From: an uncultured Bacillota bacterium
GTDB lineage: Bacteria; Bacillota_I; Bacilli_A; RFN20; CAG-288
Direction of reading: 5' to 3'
Assembly: GCA_949284445.1 (NCBI GenBank)
Contig: CASDVP010000004.1
Location: 1 to 64,000 of the forward strand
Length of the DNA stretch: 64,000 bases
Both the position numbers and the translations under genes were made by a program. Under the pieces are notes generated by a model, which did not search any database, was not told the DNA's origin, and saw nothing but the letters and a program-made list of their open reading frames with translations. This document shows, in pieces, positions 8,366 to 16,985 of the stretch (its first letter is position 1; every line of letters begins with the position of its first letter).

Positions 8366-9135
8366 TTTGATAATCGCTTTTCTTTCTTTTTATTTCTGCG
8401 GTTTACAAGCGTGATGATTTCGTCATATAAATCTGATGATATCAGATCTAAATCTTTCAAGGAATCGATGAATTTTTCTTTATCACCTTTATAATAATGT
8501 TCCATCAAAATTTCTAATCGCTCTAAAAGTTCATCTTCGTGTCTGTTTTTTAAGCGGTCATCAAAGATCGGAATTTCGACATCTAATCCGCCTTGATCGT
8601 TGATGACAAAAATAGTTTGAAAACTGATATGATAAAAAGCTTGTGAGTGCTTGTCGTGATTAGAGAGCTTAACTAGTCTTGTAAAACTCGAATCAAATGG
8701 TAATAAATTATAATATTCAAAAGGATCGATCAATGATGATTCTTTATCGATGACTAAGGAATTATATGGAAAAGACTGCAGTGATGCCAATTCGTTTTGA
8801 TATCTCAAGTTGATCTGGGGAGTGTAAGTGGGAATATAGATTTTAACACCTTCATATTCAAAGAAAGGTAGACCATCAAAAATAGTTTTTAATAGAACTG
8901 ATGAATTCAATTGCTCTGACGTATATCTTTTAATAGCATTATCAAGCTTTGCTTTGTTGGATAATCCCTGTAAAATGATCACGCTTTTGATGATCGAAAA
9001 CAAAGAAGAGTTATCGTTGAATCTCGCTAAAGAAGCGTTGAACAAGGTAGCGTTATGATCATAATAAAACTGCTCTAAACTGTTCGCAGAATTTTTGGGA
9101 TTAGCCCAAATGAGATATGAGAACAAATTTTTCAT
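8362..9135 (-). CDS. Unidentified 257-residue protein in the trmB-mtaB operon
   Basis: I do not recognise this protein. It is soluble, begins with an aromatic-rich stretch (LFSYLIWANP), has a mixed alpha/beta middle and ends in a strongly basic Arg-Arg-Asn-Lys-Lys-Lys tail that could contact nucleic acid. AGGTGAT precedes the ATG. It lies 11 nt after trmB and overlaps mtaB by 4 nt, so it is co-expressed with two tRNA-modifying enzymes. That position hints at an RNA-linked role, but nothing in the sequence proves it. Confidence 0.75.
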   Translation of the reverse strand: MKNLFSYLIWANPKNSANSLEQFYYDHNATLFNASLARFNDNSSLFSIIKSVIILQGLSNKAKLDNAIKRYTSEQLNSSVLLKTIFDGLPFFEYEGVKIYIPTYTPQINLRYQNELASLQSFPYNSLVIDKESSLIDPFEYYNLLPFDSSFTRLVKLSNHDKHSQAFYHISFQTIFVINDQGGLDVEIPIFDDRLKNRHEDELLERLEILMEHYYKGDKEKFIDSLKDLDLISSDLYDEIITLVNRRNKKKEKRLSK

Positions 9136-9146
9136 CAGTCTATCAC

Positions 9147-9776
9147 CTATTGTTTTTTCTTTGCGATGATCACGTTGATATCGACACCTTTTTCCCGGAA
9201 TTTAGTCTCATATTCAGTCGTTGGTAAATAATCGGTTTGCTCGGAATAAAAAGGAGAAATGACTTTAAAATCAAAAGCTTGGAATTCTTTGAAATACTCT
9301 TGGCTATCCATGAATAAGTCGACATTATCAGTTCGGAAATAGAGAGTGCCATCCTTCTTTAAAATGCGATAATATTCTTTCAATCTAGTCGGATAAGTGA
9401 GACGGCGGGATTTCTGCTTTTTCTTAGGCCAAGGATCAGGAAAATTGATATAGATATCAGATAATTGTTCATCTGAAAACAGTGGAAATATCCTTTCGAT
9501 AGGAGCGTTTAAAAATAAAAAATTAGTCTGTTTATCTTTAAACTCACTCGCCTTTTTGATCGCCGAAGCAAAAGCATTTTTAGAGATTTCCACACCTAAA
9601 AATTTTCTTTCTGGCCATCTAGCAGAACAGGATAAAAGAAAAGAACCTAAACCAGAACCGATTTCTAAATCGGTGAATTGCTTTAAGGTATCCAGTTCAA
9701 GCGTCTCGAGATTTTTACCTATATCTTGATTTTCTAATAAGACTCTGTCAGTCCATTTTCGATGGCGTAATCGCAT
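9147..9776 (-). CDS. trmB: tRNA (guanine-N7)-methyltransferase TrmB
   Basis: Class I SAM-dependent enzyme that makes m7G46 in the tRNA variable loop. The 209 residues carry the SAM motif LEIGSGLGSFLLS (about 36-48), the family signature INFPDPWPKKK (about 108-118) with the following Arg-Arg-Leu, and the C-terminal TEYETKF substrate motif. Length is normal. It follows pepV directly, with AAAGGA before the ATG. Confidence 0.96.
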   Translation of the reverse strand: MRLRHRKWTDRVLLENQDIGKNLETLELDTLKQFTDLEIGSGLGSFLLSCSARWPERKFLGVEISKNAFASAIKKASEFKDKQTNFLFLNAPIERIFPLFSDEQLSDIYINFPDPWPKKKQKSRRLTYPTRLKEYYRILKKDGTLYFRTDNVDLFMDSQEYFKEFQAFDFKVISPFYSEQTDYLPTTEYETKFREKGVDINVIIAKKKQ

Positions 9777-11186
9777 TTATTTATCCTTTCGTAAATATTC
9801 AGATAAGGCATCAATAGCATGGGCATAAATTTGCATATTGGCGAAGAAATCACTGACTGGGAAGAACTCATCATCACCGTGCATCTTATAATCTCTATTA
9901 GGAAATTGTGCACCGAAAGCAACTGTATTTTTGCTTTCTCTTGAGTAGGTACCACCACCGATAGCTAAAGGCTTAGATTCATAATCTCCAGTCTCTTCTT
10001 GATAGGATTTCAACATCGTTTGAATGAATTCAGATTTAGGATCAGCGATAAATCCGATGGAACCACCTAATAACTCGACTTCACTTCCAGTGTTTAAAGT
10101 CACATTCTTGATGACTGTATCGATGTTAAAAGCAGGTGAAAAACGAGTGTTGACAAAGAGCACTAAATGCTTGCCGTCAAATGCGATCTTACCGACGTTA
10201 TAGGTTGTGCAATCGAAATACTCATCGCGATAGTTTCCTTTGAAGGCCTCACCTTTTCCATCTTTATAATCATCATAAATATCTCTTAAGAGTTTGATGT
10301 CAAAGAGATGACCTAAGAAATTTAGCATATGTAATCCAGCGTTTACGCCGTTATATGGCATAGATCCATGATAAGGAACACCGATGAATTCTAAGGTGTT
10401 ATCAAAGTATTTGATCTTCACTTCCGGATGCTTTTTAGTGTATTTATCTAATAATTCTTCAACCAGTTTTTTGTCAGCTTGCACTTCGCATTTAGCTTCG
10501 GCTAAGACGATGTTTAAGGCATCTCCAATCTGGAATGGTTTTATGTGATCAGAAGCGATATCATAACTAGCTTTATATGAATAGATGGACTTTTCACCAT
10601 AAATGAGAGGATAGTCAGCATCTGGAGAGAAACCGATAGTCGGATAACCTTTCTTTAAAACATGGAAGTAATGTTCTAAGCAAAGAGAATCGCGTTCTTC
10701 ATTTCCACCGAAGAGAAAACGTAATTTATATCCGCCTAATCTCTTTTTATCCATCAAGGCTTTGACGGCATAAAGACAGGCGATAGCTGGTCCTTTATCA
10801 TCGGATACTCCGCGACCATACATGATGTCATTATCGATAGTAAGACTGAACGGTTGATGTACCCAATTCTTCTCTTTGACTGGAACAACATCTAAATGGG
10901 CATAAATATCAAAAGTCTTATCACCTTCACCAAATGATAGTTCAGTCACATAGTTATCACAGCGATCGACATGAAAGCCGAGTTCTTCACCTTTTTTAGC
11001 GATATAGGAGAGAGCATTTTCAACCTCTTGTCCGAACGGTTTATCAGCCGTGATCGTTTTTTCATCATGAACTGATGGGATCTGGATCAGTTCTTGTAAA
11101 GTTTTAAGAGCTTCTTTTTCATAAGGCTTGATCAAATCTTGATAAGCCGTCTTATTGACATTGATATCTTTGATATTTTCGTTCAT
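9777..11186 (-). CDS. pepV: M20 family dipeptidase (PepV/Sapep type)
   Basis: Zinc dipeptidase that releases amino acids from short peptides in the cytosol. The 469 residues contain the M20 metal ligands in order: IYAHLDVVPVKE (His, then Asp), YGRGVSDDKGP (bridging Asp), GGNEERDS (catalytic Glu and ligand), DADYP, and a C-terminal MHGDDE His. The insertion domain between the two halves is the long lid typical of PepV. I place the start at the ATG at 11186, preceded by AGAAAGG, rather than the in-frame ATG 21 nt upstream, which has no ribosome-binding site and overlaps the preceding gene. Confidence 0.92.
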   Translation of the reverse strand: MNENIKDINVNKTAYQDLIKPYEKEALKTLQELIQIPSVHDEKTITADKPFGQEVENALSYIAKKGEELGFHVDRCDNYVTELSFGEGDKTFDIYAHLDVVPVKEKNWVHQPFSLTIDNDIMYGRGVSDDKGPAIACLYAVKALMDKKRLGGYKLRFLFGGNEERDSLCLEHYFHVLKKGYPTIGFSPDADYPLIYGEKSIYSYKASYDIASDHIKPFQIGDALNIVLAEAKCEVQADKKLVEELLDKYTKKHPEVKIKYFDNTLEFIGVPYHGSMPYNGVNAGLHMLNFLGHLFDIKLLRDIYDDYKDGKGEAFKGNYRDEYFDCTTYNVGKIAFDGKHLVLFVNTRFSPAFNIDTVIKNVTLNTGSEVELLGGSIGFIADPKSEFIQTMLKSYQEETGDYESKPLAIGGGTYSRESKNTVAFGAQFPNRDYKMHGDDEFFPVSDFFANMQIYAHAIDALSEYLRKDK

Positions 11187-11191
11187 ATATT

Positions 11192-11650
11192 TTACCTTTC
11201 TAACCATGAAGGAAATTCGGCTTCTTCAGGGACTAAATCAGCGACCAGCTCCATTAAGACAGGATGCTTCTTTAATTCCGTCAAACTGATTTTATTCTCA
11301 GCATAAGTCGCATCGCTTAATAAAACCGAGATAGAGACATATTGAGATGTGGACTTGGTGCTTTTAGCTTCTTTTAAGGTGGCTAAGAACTTATCAGTTC
11401 TCGGGGATAAATATCGTTTGATCGTCTTACGACTGACATAATATCTCCAATGTTTCATCAAAGGCCAGATCTTACCTTTCAAGGCTTTTACAGTTGTTTC
11501 TGAGCAATCATCTTTTGAATAATCATAGGATATTTGAGCGCCCATCTCGCCGAGATTATCATTTATTATAAACAGGTGAGTCATGTTATCTTTTTTTGAA
11601 TAATACAGATAAGTGATGATGACCATTGTCAGTTTTTTTTCTGTAGCCAT
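11192..11650 (-). CDS. Unidentified 152-residue protein upstream of pepV
   Basis: I do not recognise this protein. It is predicted soluble, with a beta-rich N-terminal half and a helical C-terminal half ending in a Glu/Pro-rich stretch (LVPEEAEFPSWLER). It has a strong ribosome-binding site (AAGGAGG, 5 nt from ATG) and is the first gene of the run leading through pepV, trmB and mtaB. No catalytic motif or metal-binding pattern is evident. Confidence 0.7.
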   Translation of the reverse strand: MATEKKLTMVIITYLYYSKKDNMTHLFIINDNLGEMGAQISYDYSKDDCSETTVKALKGKIWPLMKHWRYYVSRKTIKRYLSPRTDKFLATLKEAKSTKSTSQYVSISVLLSDATYAENKISLTELKKHPVLMELVADLVPEEAEFPSWLER

Positions 11651-11724
11651 ATTGTCCTCCTTAGAAAACGTATAATAATTTTAAATAAAAATTATTAAAA
11701 ATTGAATAGATAAGCTTAAAACCT

Positions 11725-12243
11725 TTAAATAGGTTTACTGTTTTGATCGATTTGCAGATAATTTTGATATGTGGTTTCATCATAGCAACAAAAGACGATG
11801 TGAAACTCATAATCAGGATTGGAGATCATAAATTGACGGACAGTTTTTATAGCGATCTCAGCAGCTTCTTTTGAAGGATATCGATAAGCGCCTGTTGAAA
11901 TAGCTGGAAAAGCGATGGAATGAATGTCATGTTTCATGGCGAGAGTCAAACAGTTTATATAGCAATCTCGAAGAGCGATAGCATCGCTATCAAGTCCATA
12001 ATAGATCGGACCAACCGTGTGAATGATATACTTACATTTTAAGCGATAGCCTTTAGTGAGCTTGGCTTCTGAAGTGTGACAACCGTTTAATGAGAGGCAT
12101 TCTTTTAATAAGTCAGGCCCAGCTTTTTTATGGATAGTGCCATCGACACCACCGCCTCCTAATAACGATTCATTAGCAGCATTCACTATCGCATCGAGCT
12201 CTAACTCAGTGATATCACCTTTGATGATTCGATAATCAGACAT
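11725..12243 (-). CDS. Macro domain protein (ADP-ribose / O-acetyl-ADP-ribose hydrolase type)
   Basis: A single macro domain of 172 residues. The ADP-ribose-binding elements are visible: GDITELELDAIVNAANESLLGGGGVDGTIH as two adjoining blocks (about 8-37), then VGPIYYG and ISTGAYRYP (about 110-118). This pattern resembles the MacroD / YmdB class, which removes ADP-ribose from proteins or deacetylates O-acetyl-ADP-ribose. An open frame extends upstream through a tRNA gene, but the true start is the ATG at 12243, directly behind GGAGG. It stands alone behind a tRNA terminator; no sirtuin or ADP-ribosyltransferase partner is adjacent. Confidence 0.93.
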   Translation of the reverse strand: MSDYRIIKGDITELELDAIVNAANESLLGGGGVDGTIHKKAGPDLLKECLSLNGCHTSEAKLTKGYRLKCKYIIHTVGPIYYGLDSDAIALRDCYINCLTLAMKHDIHSIAFPAISTGAYRYPSKEAAEIAIKTVRQFMISNPDYEFHIVFCCYDETTYQNYLQIDQNSKPI

Positions 12244-12253
12244 ACATCCTCCG

Positions 12254-12282
12254 AAAATAAAAAATCTGAGAATGATTCTCAG
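12254..12282 (-). terminator. Terminator of tRNA-Leu(CAA)
   Basis: CTGAGAA and TTCTCAG form a 7-bp perfect stem with a 3-nt loop (12266-12282). On the minus strand it is followed by ATTTTTTATTTT. It lies 16 nt past the tRNA 3' end and just before the macro gene, so some read-through into that gene is possible. Confidence 0.85.
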
Positions 12283-12298
12283 AATATTTATCATATAA

Positions 12299-12383
12299 TG
12301 CCTTCGGCCGGACTTGAACCGGCATGGCTTATCAGGCCAGTGGATTTTGAGTCCACCTTGTATACCAATTTCAACACGAAGGC
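12299..12383 (-). tRNA. tRNA-Leu (anticodon CAA)
   Basis: The minus strand folds as a complete class II tRNA of 85 nt. The acceptor stem is GCCTTCG/CGAAGGC with discriminator A. The anticodon stem GTGGA/TCCAC carries the loop CTCAAAA (anticodon CAA, reading UUG). There is a long variable arm, and a T arm with GGTTCAAGTCC. The 3' CCA is not encoded. Confidence 0.97.
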
Positions 12384-12397
12384 AAATCGCAAAAGTT

Positions 12398-12403
12398 ATT
12401 ATA
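12398..12403 (-). promoter_or_regulatory. -10 box of tRNA-Leu(CAA)
   Basis: TATAAT on the minus strand lies 14 nt upstream of the mature tRNA 5' end. A weak TTAAAT is present 18 nt further upstream as a possible -35. Confidence 0.5.
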
Positions 12404-12528
12404 ACAAATCGCGTGCTCAATATTTAAGCATTTTTTTCATTAGATTTCAAATATTTATTTATAATAATTATAGACTTTTGATGAAAGTCGCTTTGTTATA
12501 GAATTATTATCAATTAAGGACTCTGAAA

Positions 12529-13452
12529 ATGAATATAAAATATGGTTTATTAGACTTGATCGGTGAAACACCATTGATCAGTTTAGAAAATATAAAAAAA
12601 AGATATCATTTAAAATCAGATATCTATGCAAAAGTAGAACGAACTAATCCGACAGGCTCGATCAAAGATCGGGCTGCTAAGCAGATGATTTTAGATGCTC
12701 TAGAAGAAAAAAAGATTGATAGTGATACCATTTTAGTCGAACCTACATCAGGAAATACCGGTATCGGTTTAGCTGCTATAGCCGCTTATTTGAAGATGAA
12801 ATTAGTAATTTTTATGCCGTCTAATTGTTCGATTGAAAGAATCAAGATGATGAAAGCATATGGTGCCGAAGTCATTTTAACACCAGCTGATAAAGGTATG
12901 TCAGGAGCTGTCGAGGCTAGTGAAGAATATGTCCATGAACATATGAATTCTTATGTTGTAGGTCAATTCACTAATCCTAGCAATCCAAAGGCGCATTATC
13001 TAACGACAGCACCAGAGATTTATCGAGATTTGGATGGAAAGATCGATTGCTTTATAGCTGGCTTTGGAACTGGTGGCACCTTAACAGGAGTAGCTAAATA
13101 TCTGAAAGAGAAGAATCAAGAGATTAAAACTATCGGGGTCGAACCGGCTTCCTCGTCTTATGTTTTAGAAAAGCGATCGGGCCCTCATAAAATACAAGGG
13201 ATCGGTGCAGGTTTTCAACCTTCGAATTTAAAGCTCGAATATGTGGATGAGGTTATGTCCATCACTGATGAAGAAGCTTATGAATTCACACGTATTCTAG
13301 CAAGAGAAGAAGGTCTGTTATGCGGAATATCTTCTGGATGCAATCTTTGTGGTGCGATCAAAGTCGCTAAACGATATGAAAATAAAAATATCGTCACTGT
13401 TTTCCCAGATAATGGAGAGAGATATCTATCGGTGGAAGGATTATATGAATAA
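12529..13452 (+). CDS. cysK: Cysteine synthase (O-acetylserine sulfhydrylase)
   Basis: PLP enzyme that makes cysteine from O-acetylserine and sulfide. The 307 residues have the PLP lysine in PTGSIKDRAA (about residue 46), the substrate loop EPTSGNTGIGLA (about 75-86), the phosphate-binding GFGTGGTLTG (about 182-191) and the C-terminal GISSGCN. AAGGA precedes the ATG. It overlaps cysE by 8 nt, giving a two-gene cysteine operon whose products are known to form a complex in other bacteria. The NPTGS form in place of the common NPGGS is a minor variation. Confidence 0.95.
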   Translation: MNIKYGLLDLIGETPLISLENIKKRYHLKSDIYAKVERTNPTGSIKDRAAKQMILDALEEKKIDSDTILVEPTSGNTGIGLAAIAAYLKMKLVIFMPSNCSIERIKMMKAYGAEVILTPADKGMSGAVEASEEYVHEHMNSYVVGQFTNPSNPKAHYLTTAPEIYRDLDGKIDCFIAGFGTGGTLTGVAKYLKEKNQEIKTIGVEPASSSYVLEKRSGPHKIQGIGAGFQPSNLKLEYVDEVMSITDEEAYEFTRILAREEGLLCGISSGCNLCGAIKVAKRYENKNIVTVFPDNGERYLSVEGLYE

Positions 13453-14272
13453 CGAGATCACAAAAAATCTTATCGCCTCTTTTGATGAGAGGAAGAAGGA
13501 AAATCACTTTTGCTTTGATAAAGGACTTTTCTATTCGTTTTTGTTTGAAGTCAAAAAGTTACTTGTTCTAGATTTTCTAGAATCTGATTATTCTTCTGAA
13601 GAGGTTCAAAAGCTAGTTGAAAAAGTCAGAAATAAACTTGATAGAATCCTTGAAGATTCCGGTGTTGGTGATATCGATACAAAAGTTGAATTTTTTATGA
13701 GCTCGCTAGTGGAAATCCGTAAACTTTTATTAGGGAGTGCAGAGGCGATTTTAGAAGGCGATCCGGCTTCTGATTCGATTCAAGAAGTCATCTATTGCTA
13801 TCCAGGTTTTTATGCGATAAGCAATTATCGTATCGCCCATCTCTTTTATCAGATGAACTTGAGATTTTTAGCCCGATTGATAACTGAAGACGCCCATCGC
13901 TCTACCGGTATTGATATCAATCCCGGCGCTCAGATCGGGAAACGCTTCTTCATAGATCACGGAACCGGTATCGTCATCGGTGAGACATGTGTGATAGGAA
14001 ATAACGTCAAGCTTTATCAAAGCGTGACACTCGGTGCTTTATCATTGAAAAAAGGTAATCTGTTAAAAGGTCATAAACGTCATCCGACTATCGAAGATAA
14101 TTGCACTATTTATTCTTCAGCGGCTATCTTTGGTGGAGATACCATCATCGGTGAAGGGTCCACCATCGGAGCCAATGTTTTCTTGACTCACTCCGTTCCT
14201 AAACATTCATTAGTTTATTTAAACAAAACTGATATCACTATCATCCCTAAAAAAGATACAGATAAGGATTAG
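13445..14272 (+). CDS. cysE: Serine O-acetyltransferase
   Basis: Makes O-acetylserine from serine and acetyl-CoA, the substrate of CysK. The 275 residues have an alpha-helical N-terminal domain (1-135) and a left-handed beta-helix of hexapeptide repeats, with GIDINPGAQIGKRFFIDHG and GIVIGETCVIGNNV holding the catalytic Asp-His pair. The helical domain makes it longer than the short EpsC form. The open frame runs further upstream inside cysK, but the ATG at 13445 lies behind GGAAGGA and matches the start of the family. Its stop overlaps the convergent CNNM gene by 4 nt. Confidence 0.93.
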   Translation: MNNEITKNLIASFDERKKENHFCFDKGLFYSFLFEVKKLLVLDFLESDYSSEEVQKLVEKVRNKLDRILEDSGVGDIDTKVEFFMSSLVEIRKLLLGSAEAILEGDPASDSIQEVIYCYPGFYAISNYRIAHLFYQMNLRFLARLITEDAHRSTGIDINPGAQIGKRFFIDHGTGIVIGETCVIGNNVKLYQSVTLGALSLKKGNLLKGHKRHPTIEDNCTIYSSAAIFGGDTIIGEGSTIGANVFLTHSVPKHSLVYLNKTDITIIPKKDTDKD

Positions 14273-15612
14273 TTTTCTTCTTTCTCATCAGGATTTTCAA
14301 TCTTAGTGACTAACAGCTTTTCAACTGCACCGTTTTTATCTACCGCGATGACTTTTATTTGATAGTCATCCAAAGAAACTGTGTCGTTGACCTTAGCAAA
14401 CTTATCATCTAATAGTTCGATGATATAACCACCAATAGTCACATATTCGGTGTCAAGCTTTTCATAATCGATGTTTAAAAGATCGCAAAAGTCTTCAAGT
14501 GTCAGTGAACCATCTATGATGTAAGAACCATCTTTTTTAACTGAATATCGTGCTTCTGGATCATCTTTCTCGTCCCAGATTTCACCGACTATTTCTTCAA
14601 GAATATCTTCCATAGTGATGACGCCTTCGACACCGCCGTATTCATCCATGACGATTGCAAAATGTTCTTTCTTCTTTTTGAAGACTTTTAAAATGTCGTT
14701 GATCTCTGTTGAACGCGGGAAACGAAGTGGTGTTGAGAGAATTTTTCGCAATGATATATTTTCTTTTTTGATTTTAGCGACCATCAGTTCTTTGCTTCTT
14801 ACATAGCCGATGATGTTGTCAATAGTGCCTTCATAAACAGGAAGACGGCTGTTTTTATAAGTTTTAGGATCGTTGATGATGCTTTCTAAATCATCGTCGA
14901 CATCGATGGCGTTGAGATCCACACGAGGAGTCATGACTTCATATGCTTCAGTGTGGGTATATCTGATCGTTTCATGAAGCAGATTAGCCTTTTCTTCATC
15001 GACTTGACCATGGTCTTCAATATCATCGACCATCTCATGTAAATCGTCTTCATTTATGACGATATCATCGACATGTTTGATGATAGGCTTAGAGACTAAT
15101 TCTCCTAAAGAAGAAACAATGAAAGTTATAGGTAAGAACAAATATCTGAGAAAATCTAAAACTCTTGAGTATAAAATCGTCAATTTAAAGTTATAGATTT
15201 TACCGATCGATTTGGCGGTGATCTCACCGAAAACGATTTTTATAACTAAACAGAGCATCGAAGCGATAAGACCCCAGGTTTCAGCTGTGTTTGCTAAATC
15301 TTTAGCGATGATACCAGTGTCAGATAAGACGATGTAAGCTAAATTGACACCGATCAAGGTAGAAAGAGAATCGAGACCTGCATTGACAGTATCGTTGCAT
15401 AAAAGGATGGTAGAGATCGTTTTTGAATAATCAACAGATAGTTTTTTAGCTTTTAAAAGACTGCGGTTTTTCGGTTTTTTTTCAAGCTCTTTATCGAGAC
15501 GAAAGATATCGACCGATCCATATGCCATGTCTGATGAAGAGAAGAAAAAGCTGAGAATGAAAAGGATGACTAAGACGATGCTATAAACGATCACTAATGT
15601 CTCGCGGTTCAT
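14269..15612 (-). CDS. CNNM/CBS domain membrane protein (CorC/HlyC family), second copy
   Basis: This 447-residue protein belongs to the family of Mg2+ export and homeostasis proteins often labelled hemolysin-related. The N-terminal CNNM (DUF21) domain has four hydrophobic segments (about 5-26, 60-100, 110-130, 145-165). A CBS pair follows (about 220-340, with VMTPRVDLNAID and VVMDEYGG-type motifs), then a C-terminal CorC/HlyC domain (about 355-440). It overlaps the upstream paralogue by 4 nt, so both are co-transcribed and may form a heteromer. Transport substrate and direction are inferred from the family only. Confidence 0.9.
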   Translation of the reverse strand: MNRETLVIVYSIVLVILFILSFFFSSSDMAYGSVDIFRLDKELEKKPKNRSLLKAKKLSVDYSKTISTILLCNDTVNAGLDSLSTLIGVNLAYIVLSDTGIIAKDLANTAETWGLIASMLCLVIKIVFGEITAKSIGKIYNFKLTILYSRVLDFLRYLFLPITFIVSSLGELVSKPIIKHVDDIVINEDDLHEMVDDIEDHGQVDEEKANLLHETIRYTHTEAYEVMTPRVDLNAIDVDDDLESIINDPKTYKNSRLPVYEGTIDNIIGYVRSKELMVAKIKKENISLRKILSTPLRFPRSTEINDILKVFKKKKEHFAIVMDEYGGVEGVITMEDILEEIVGEIWDEKDDPEARYSVKKDGSYIIDGSLTLEDFCDLLNIDYEKLDTEYVTIGGYIIELLDDKFAKVNDTVSLDDYQIKVIAVDKNGAVEKLLVTKIENPDEKEEN

Positions 15613-16721
15613 GCTTGTTCTCCATTTTTAATAGGTGCTTCATCGATATCATCAACTAATTCTTCTAAAATATCCTCCATAGAAATGACACCGATAAATT
15701 GATTGTTTTCTTTCACGATTCCTAGATGTACTTTCTCACTATTAAGAGCGTCAAATGCTTCATCTAGTGGTAATGAAGCATCTAAAAAGACAGCGGGTTC
15801 TAATATGGATGGTACGCTGAGATGTTTATCTTTAGCATATTCTTCAAAGTAGATTTTCGTGACGAGAATACCGATGATATTATCAGGTTCACCATCATAA
15901 ATAGGAATGCGTGAAAAATTAGTTCTTAAAATGACATCATTGATCTTTTTAGTGGTTAAATCATTGATGCTCAACGAAAAGACTTTCTCTTTAGGTGTAT
16001 AAACTTTTTTAACAGCTAATGTATCGAAAGAAAAAACGTTATCTAATATCTGTGTTTCATCTTTTTCAAAAAGCTTTTCTTCGATATCTTCATCGTCATT
16101 AGTCTCATCGTTAACTGCTAAAGAAACGGAATGTAAAATATCTTCTTTAGATAACAAGTTTTGATCTTTGACTTTGAAAAGCTTATGAACCAGTTTTAAG
16201 AAAGATCTGAAAATGAAAATGATTGGGAATAAAAGGATTTCAGTGATGATGACAGGATAAGTTAAAAACACAGCCATTTTATTAGGCATGGCTTTAGAGA
16301 TGATTTTAGGAACAGTATCCGAGACGACATAGATCAAGAAAGCCATCACAACTGTTGAAAGAACAGCCTCTACACCATCACCGAGACCATAGATTTCACA
16401 AATGTTATAAAATAGCATGGCTGAAAGGAATGACATCAATGTTTGAATGATGTTATTTCCAACCAATACTGTTATTAAAGTACCATCGAAATGATCGACT
16501 AAGCGAGTGACTAATTTAGCAGTTCGATTTCCTTTAGCTGCTAAAGATTTAAAATGATATTTATTACAATTAGAGAAGGCATTTTCACTAGCGGAATAAA
16601 GCGCACTTATCAATAGAAGAATAGCGATGATAACCCAGCAAACCCATAACGGCATTCCCCAAACAGTAGGGTTTACAACTGTCTGAGAATTTTGAAGGCA
16701 AGGACTACTGTCTATGTCCAC
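15609..16721 (-). CDS. CNNM/CBS domain membrane protein (CorC/HlyC family), first copy
   Basis: Paralogue of the next gene, 370 residues. The N-terminal CNNM domain has four hydrophobic stretches (about 27-48, 85-105, 120-142, 150-180), then a CBS pair (about 245-365) ending in ISMEDILEELVDDI. It lacks the C-terminal CorC/HlyC domain that its partner has. The start is GTG at 16721, with AAGGAG 10 nt upstream. The two sit in one operon, so a paired complex with only one CorC domain per pair is possible. Confidence 0.88.
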   Translation of the reverse strand: MDIDSSPCLQNSQTVVNPTVWGMPLWVCWVIIAILLLISALYSASENAFSNCNKYHFKSLAAKGNRTAKLVTRLVDHFDGTLITVLVGNNIIQTLMSFLSAMLFYNICEIYGLGDGVEAVLSTVVMAFLIYVVSDTVPKIISKAMPNKMAVFLTYPVIITEILLFPIIFIFRSFLKLVHKLFKVKDQNLLSKEDILHSVSLAVNDETNDDEDIEEKLFEKDETQILDNVFSFDTLAVKKVYTPKEKVFSLSINDLTTKKINDVILRTNFSRIPIYDGEPDNIIGILVTKIYFEEYAKDKHLSVPSILEPAVFLDASLPLDEAFDALNSEKVHLGIVKENNQFIGVISMEDILEELVDDIDEAPIKNGEQA

Positions 16722-16774
16722 GGTTGGTGCTCTCCTTAAATAGCACGTAAATAAATTATATCAAAAAATAAATT

Positions 16775-16798
16775 AAAAAAAAGCCCATATATGATGGG
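16775..16798 (-). terminator. Terminator of tRNA-Pro(CGG)
   Basis: CCCAT and ATGGG (16784-16788 with 16794-16798) form a short GC-containing stem. On the minus strand it is followed directly by GCTTTTTTTTAATTT. Confidence 0.85.
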
Positions 16799-16815
16799 AC
16801 AAGAATTTCAAAATA

Positions 16816-16889
16816 TTGAAGCGATGGGATTTGAACCCATGACCTCTTGGTCCCGAACCAAGCGTGCTACCAAGCTGCACCACGCCTCA
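16816..16889 (-). tRNA. tRNA-Pro (anticodon CGG)
   Basis: Complete 74-nt cloverleaf on the minus strand. The acceptor stem is TGAGGCG/CGCTTCA with one G-T pair and discriminator A. The D arm is GTGC/GCAC, the anticodon stem CTTGG/CCAAG with loop TTCGGGA (anticodon CGG), and the T arm ATGGG/CCCAT. No CCA is encoded. It reads CCG, a codon expected to be rare in this AT-rich genome. Confidence 0.96.
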
Positions 16890-16902
16890 ATTTAGCTTCA
16901 AA

Positions 16903-16931
16903 ATTGTATCACTAGTAGGGGTAAAAAGCAA
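16903..16931 (-). promoter_or_regulatory. Promoter of tRNA-Pro(CGG)
   Basis: On the minus strand, -35 TTGCTT (16926-16931) and -10 TACAAT (16903-16908) are 17 nt apart, 13 nt upstream of the mature tRNA. The same hexamers and spacing occur at 58014-58042. Confidence 0.65.
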
Positions 16932-16943
16932 GACAAGACATGC

Positions 16944-16973
16944 AAAAAGGGGGATTTTTATGTTCCCCCTTTT
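16944..16973 (-). terminator. Terminator of the 752-residue membrane protein gene
   Basis: GGGGGA (16949-16954) pairs with TCCCCC (16964-16969), extended by four A-T pairs. On the minus strand it runs into TTTTTGC. The stem has A and T runs on both flanks, so it could work in both directions. It ends 12 nt past the gene's stop. Confidence 0.85.
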
Positions 16974-16985
16974 AATACTGATCGA

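Noticed and set aside
12244-12420. Upstream extension of the macro-domain frame through the tRNA-Leu gene
   Set aside because: The extension crosses a terminator and a tRNA. The ATG at 12243 has GGAGG directly before it and begins the conserved domain.
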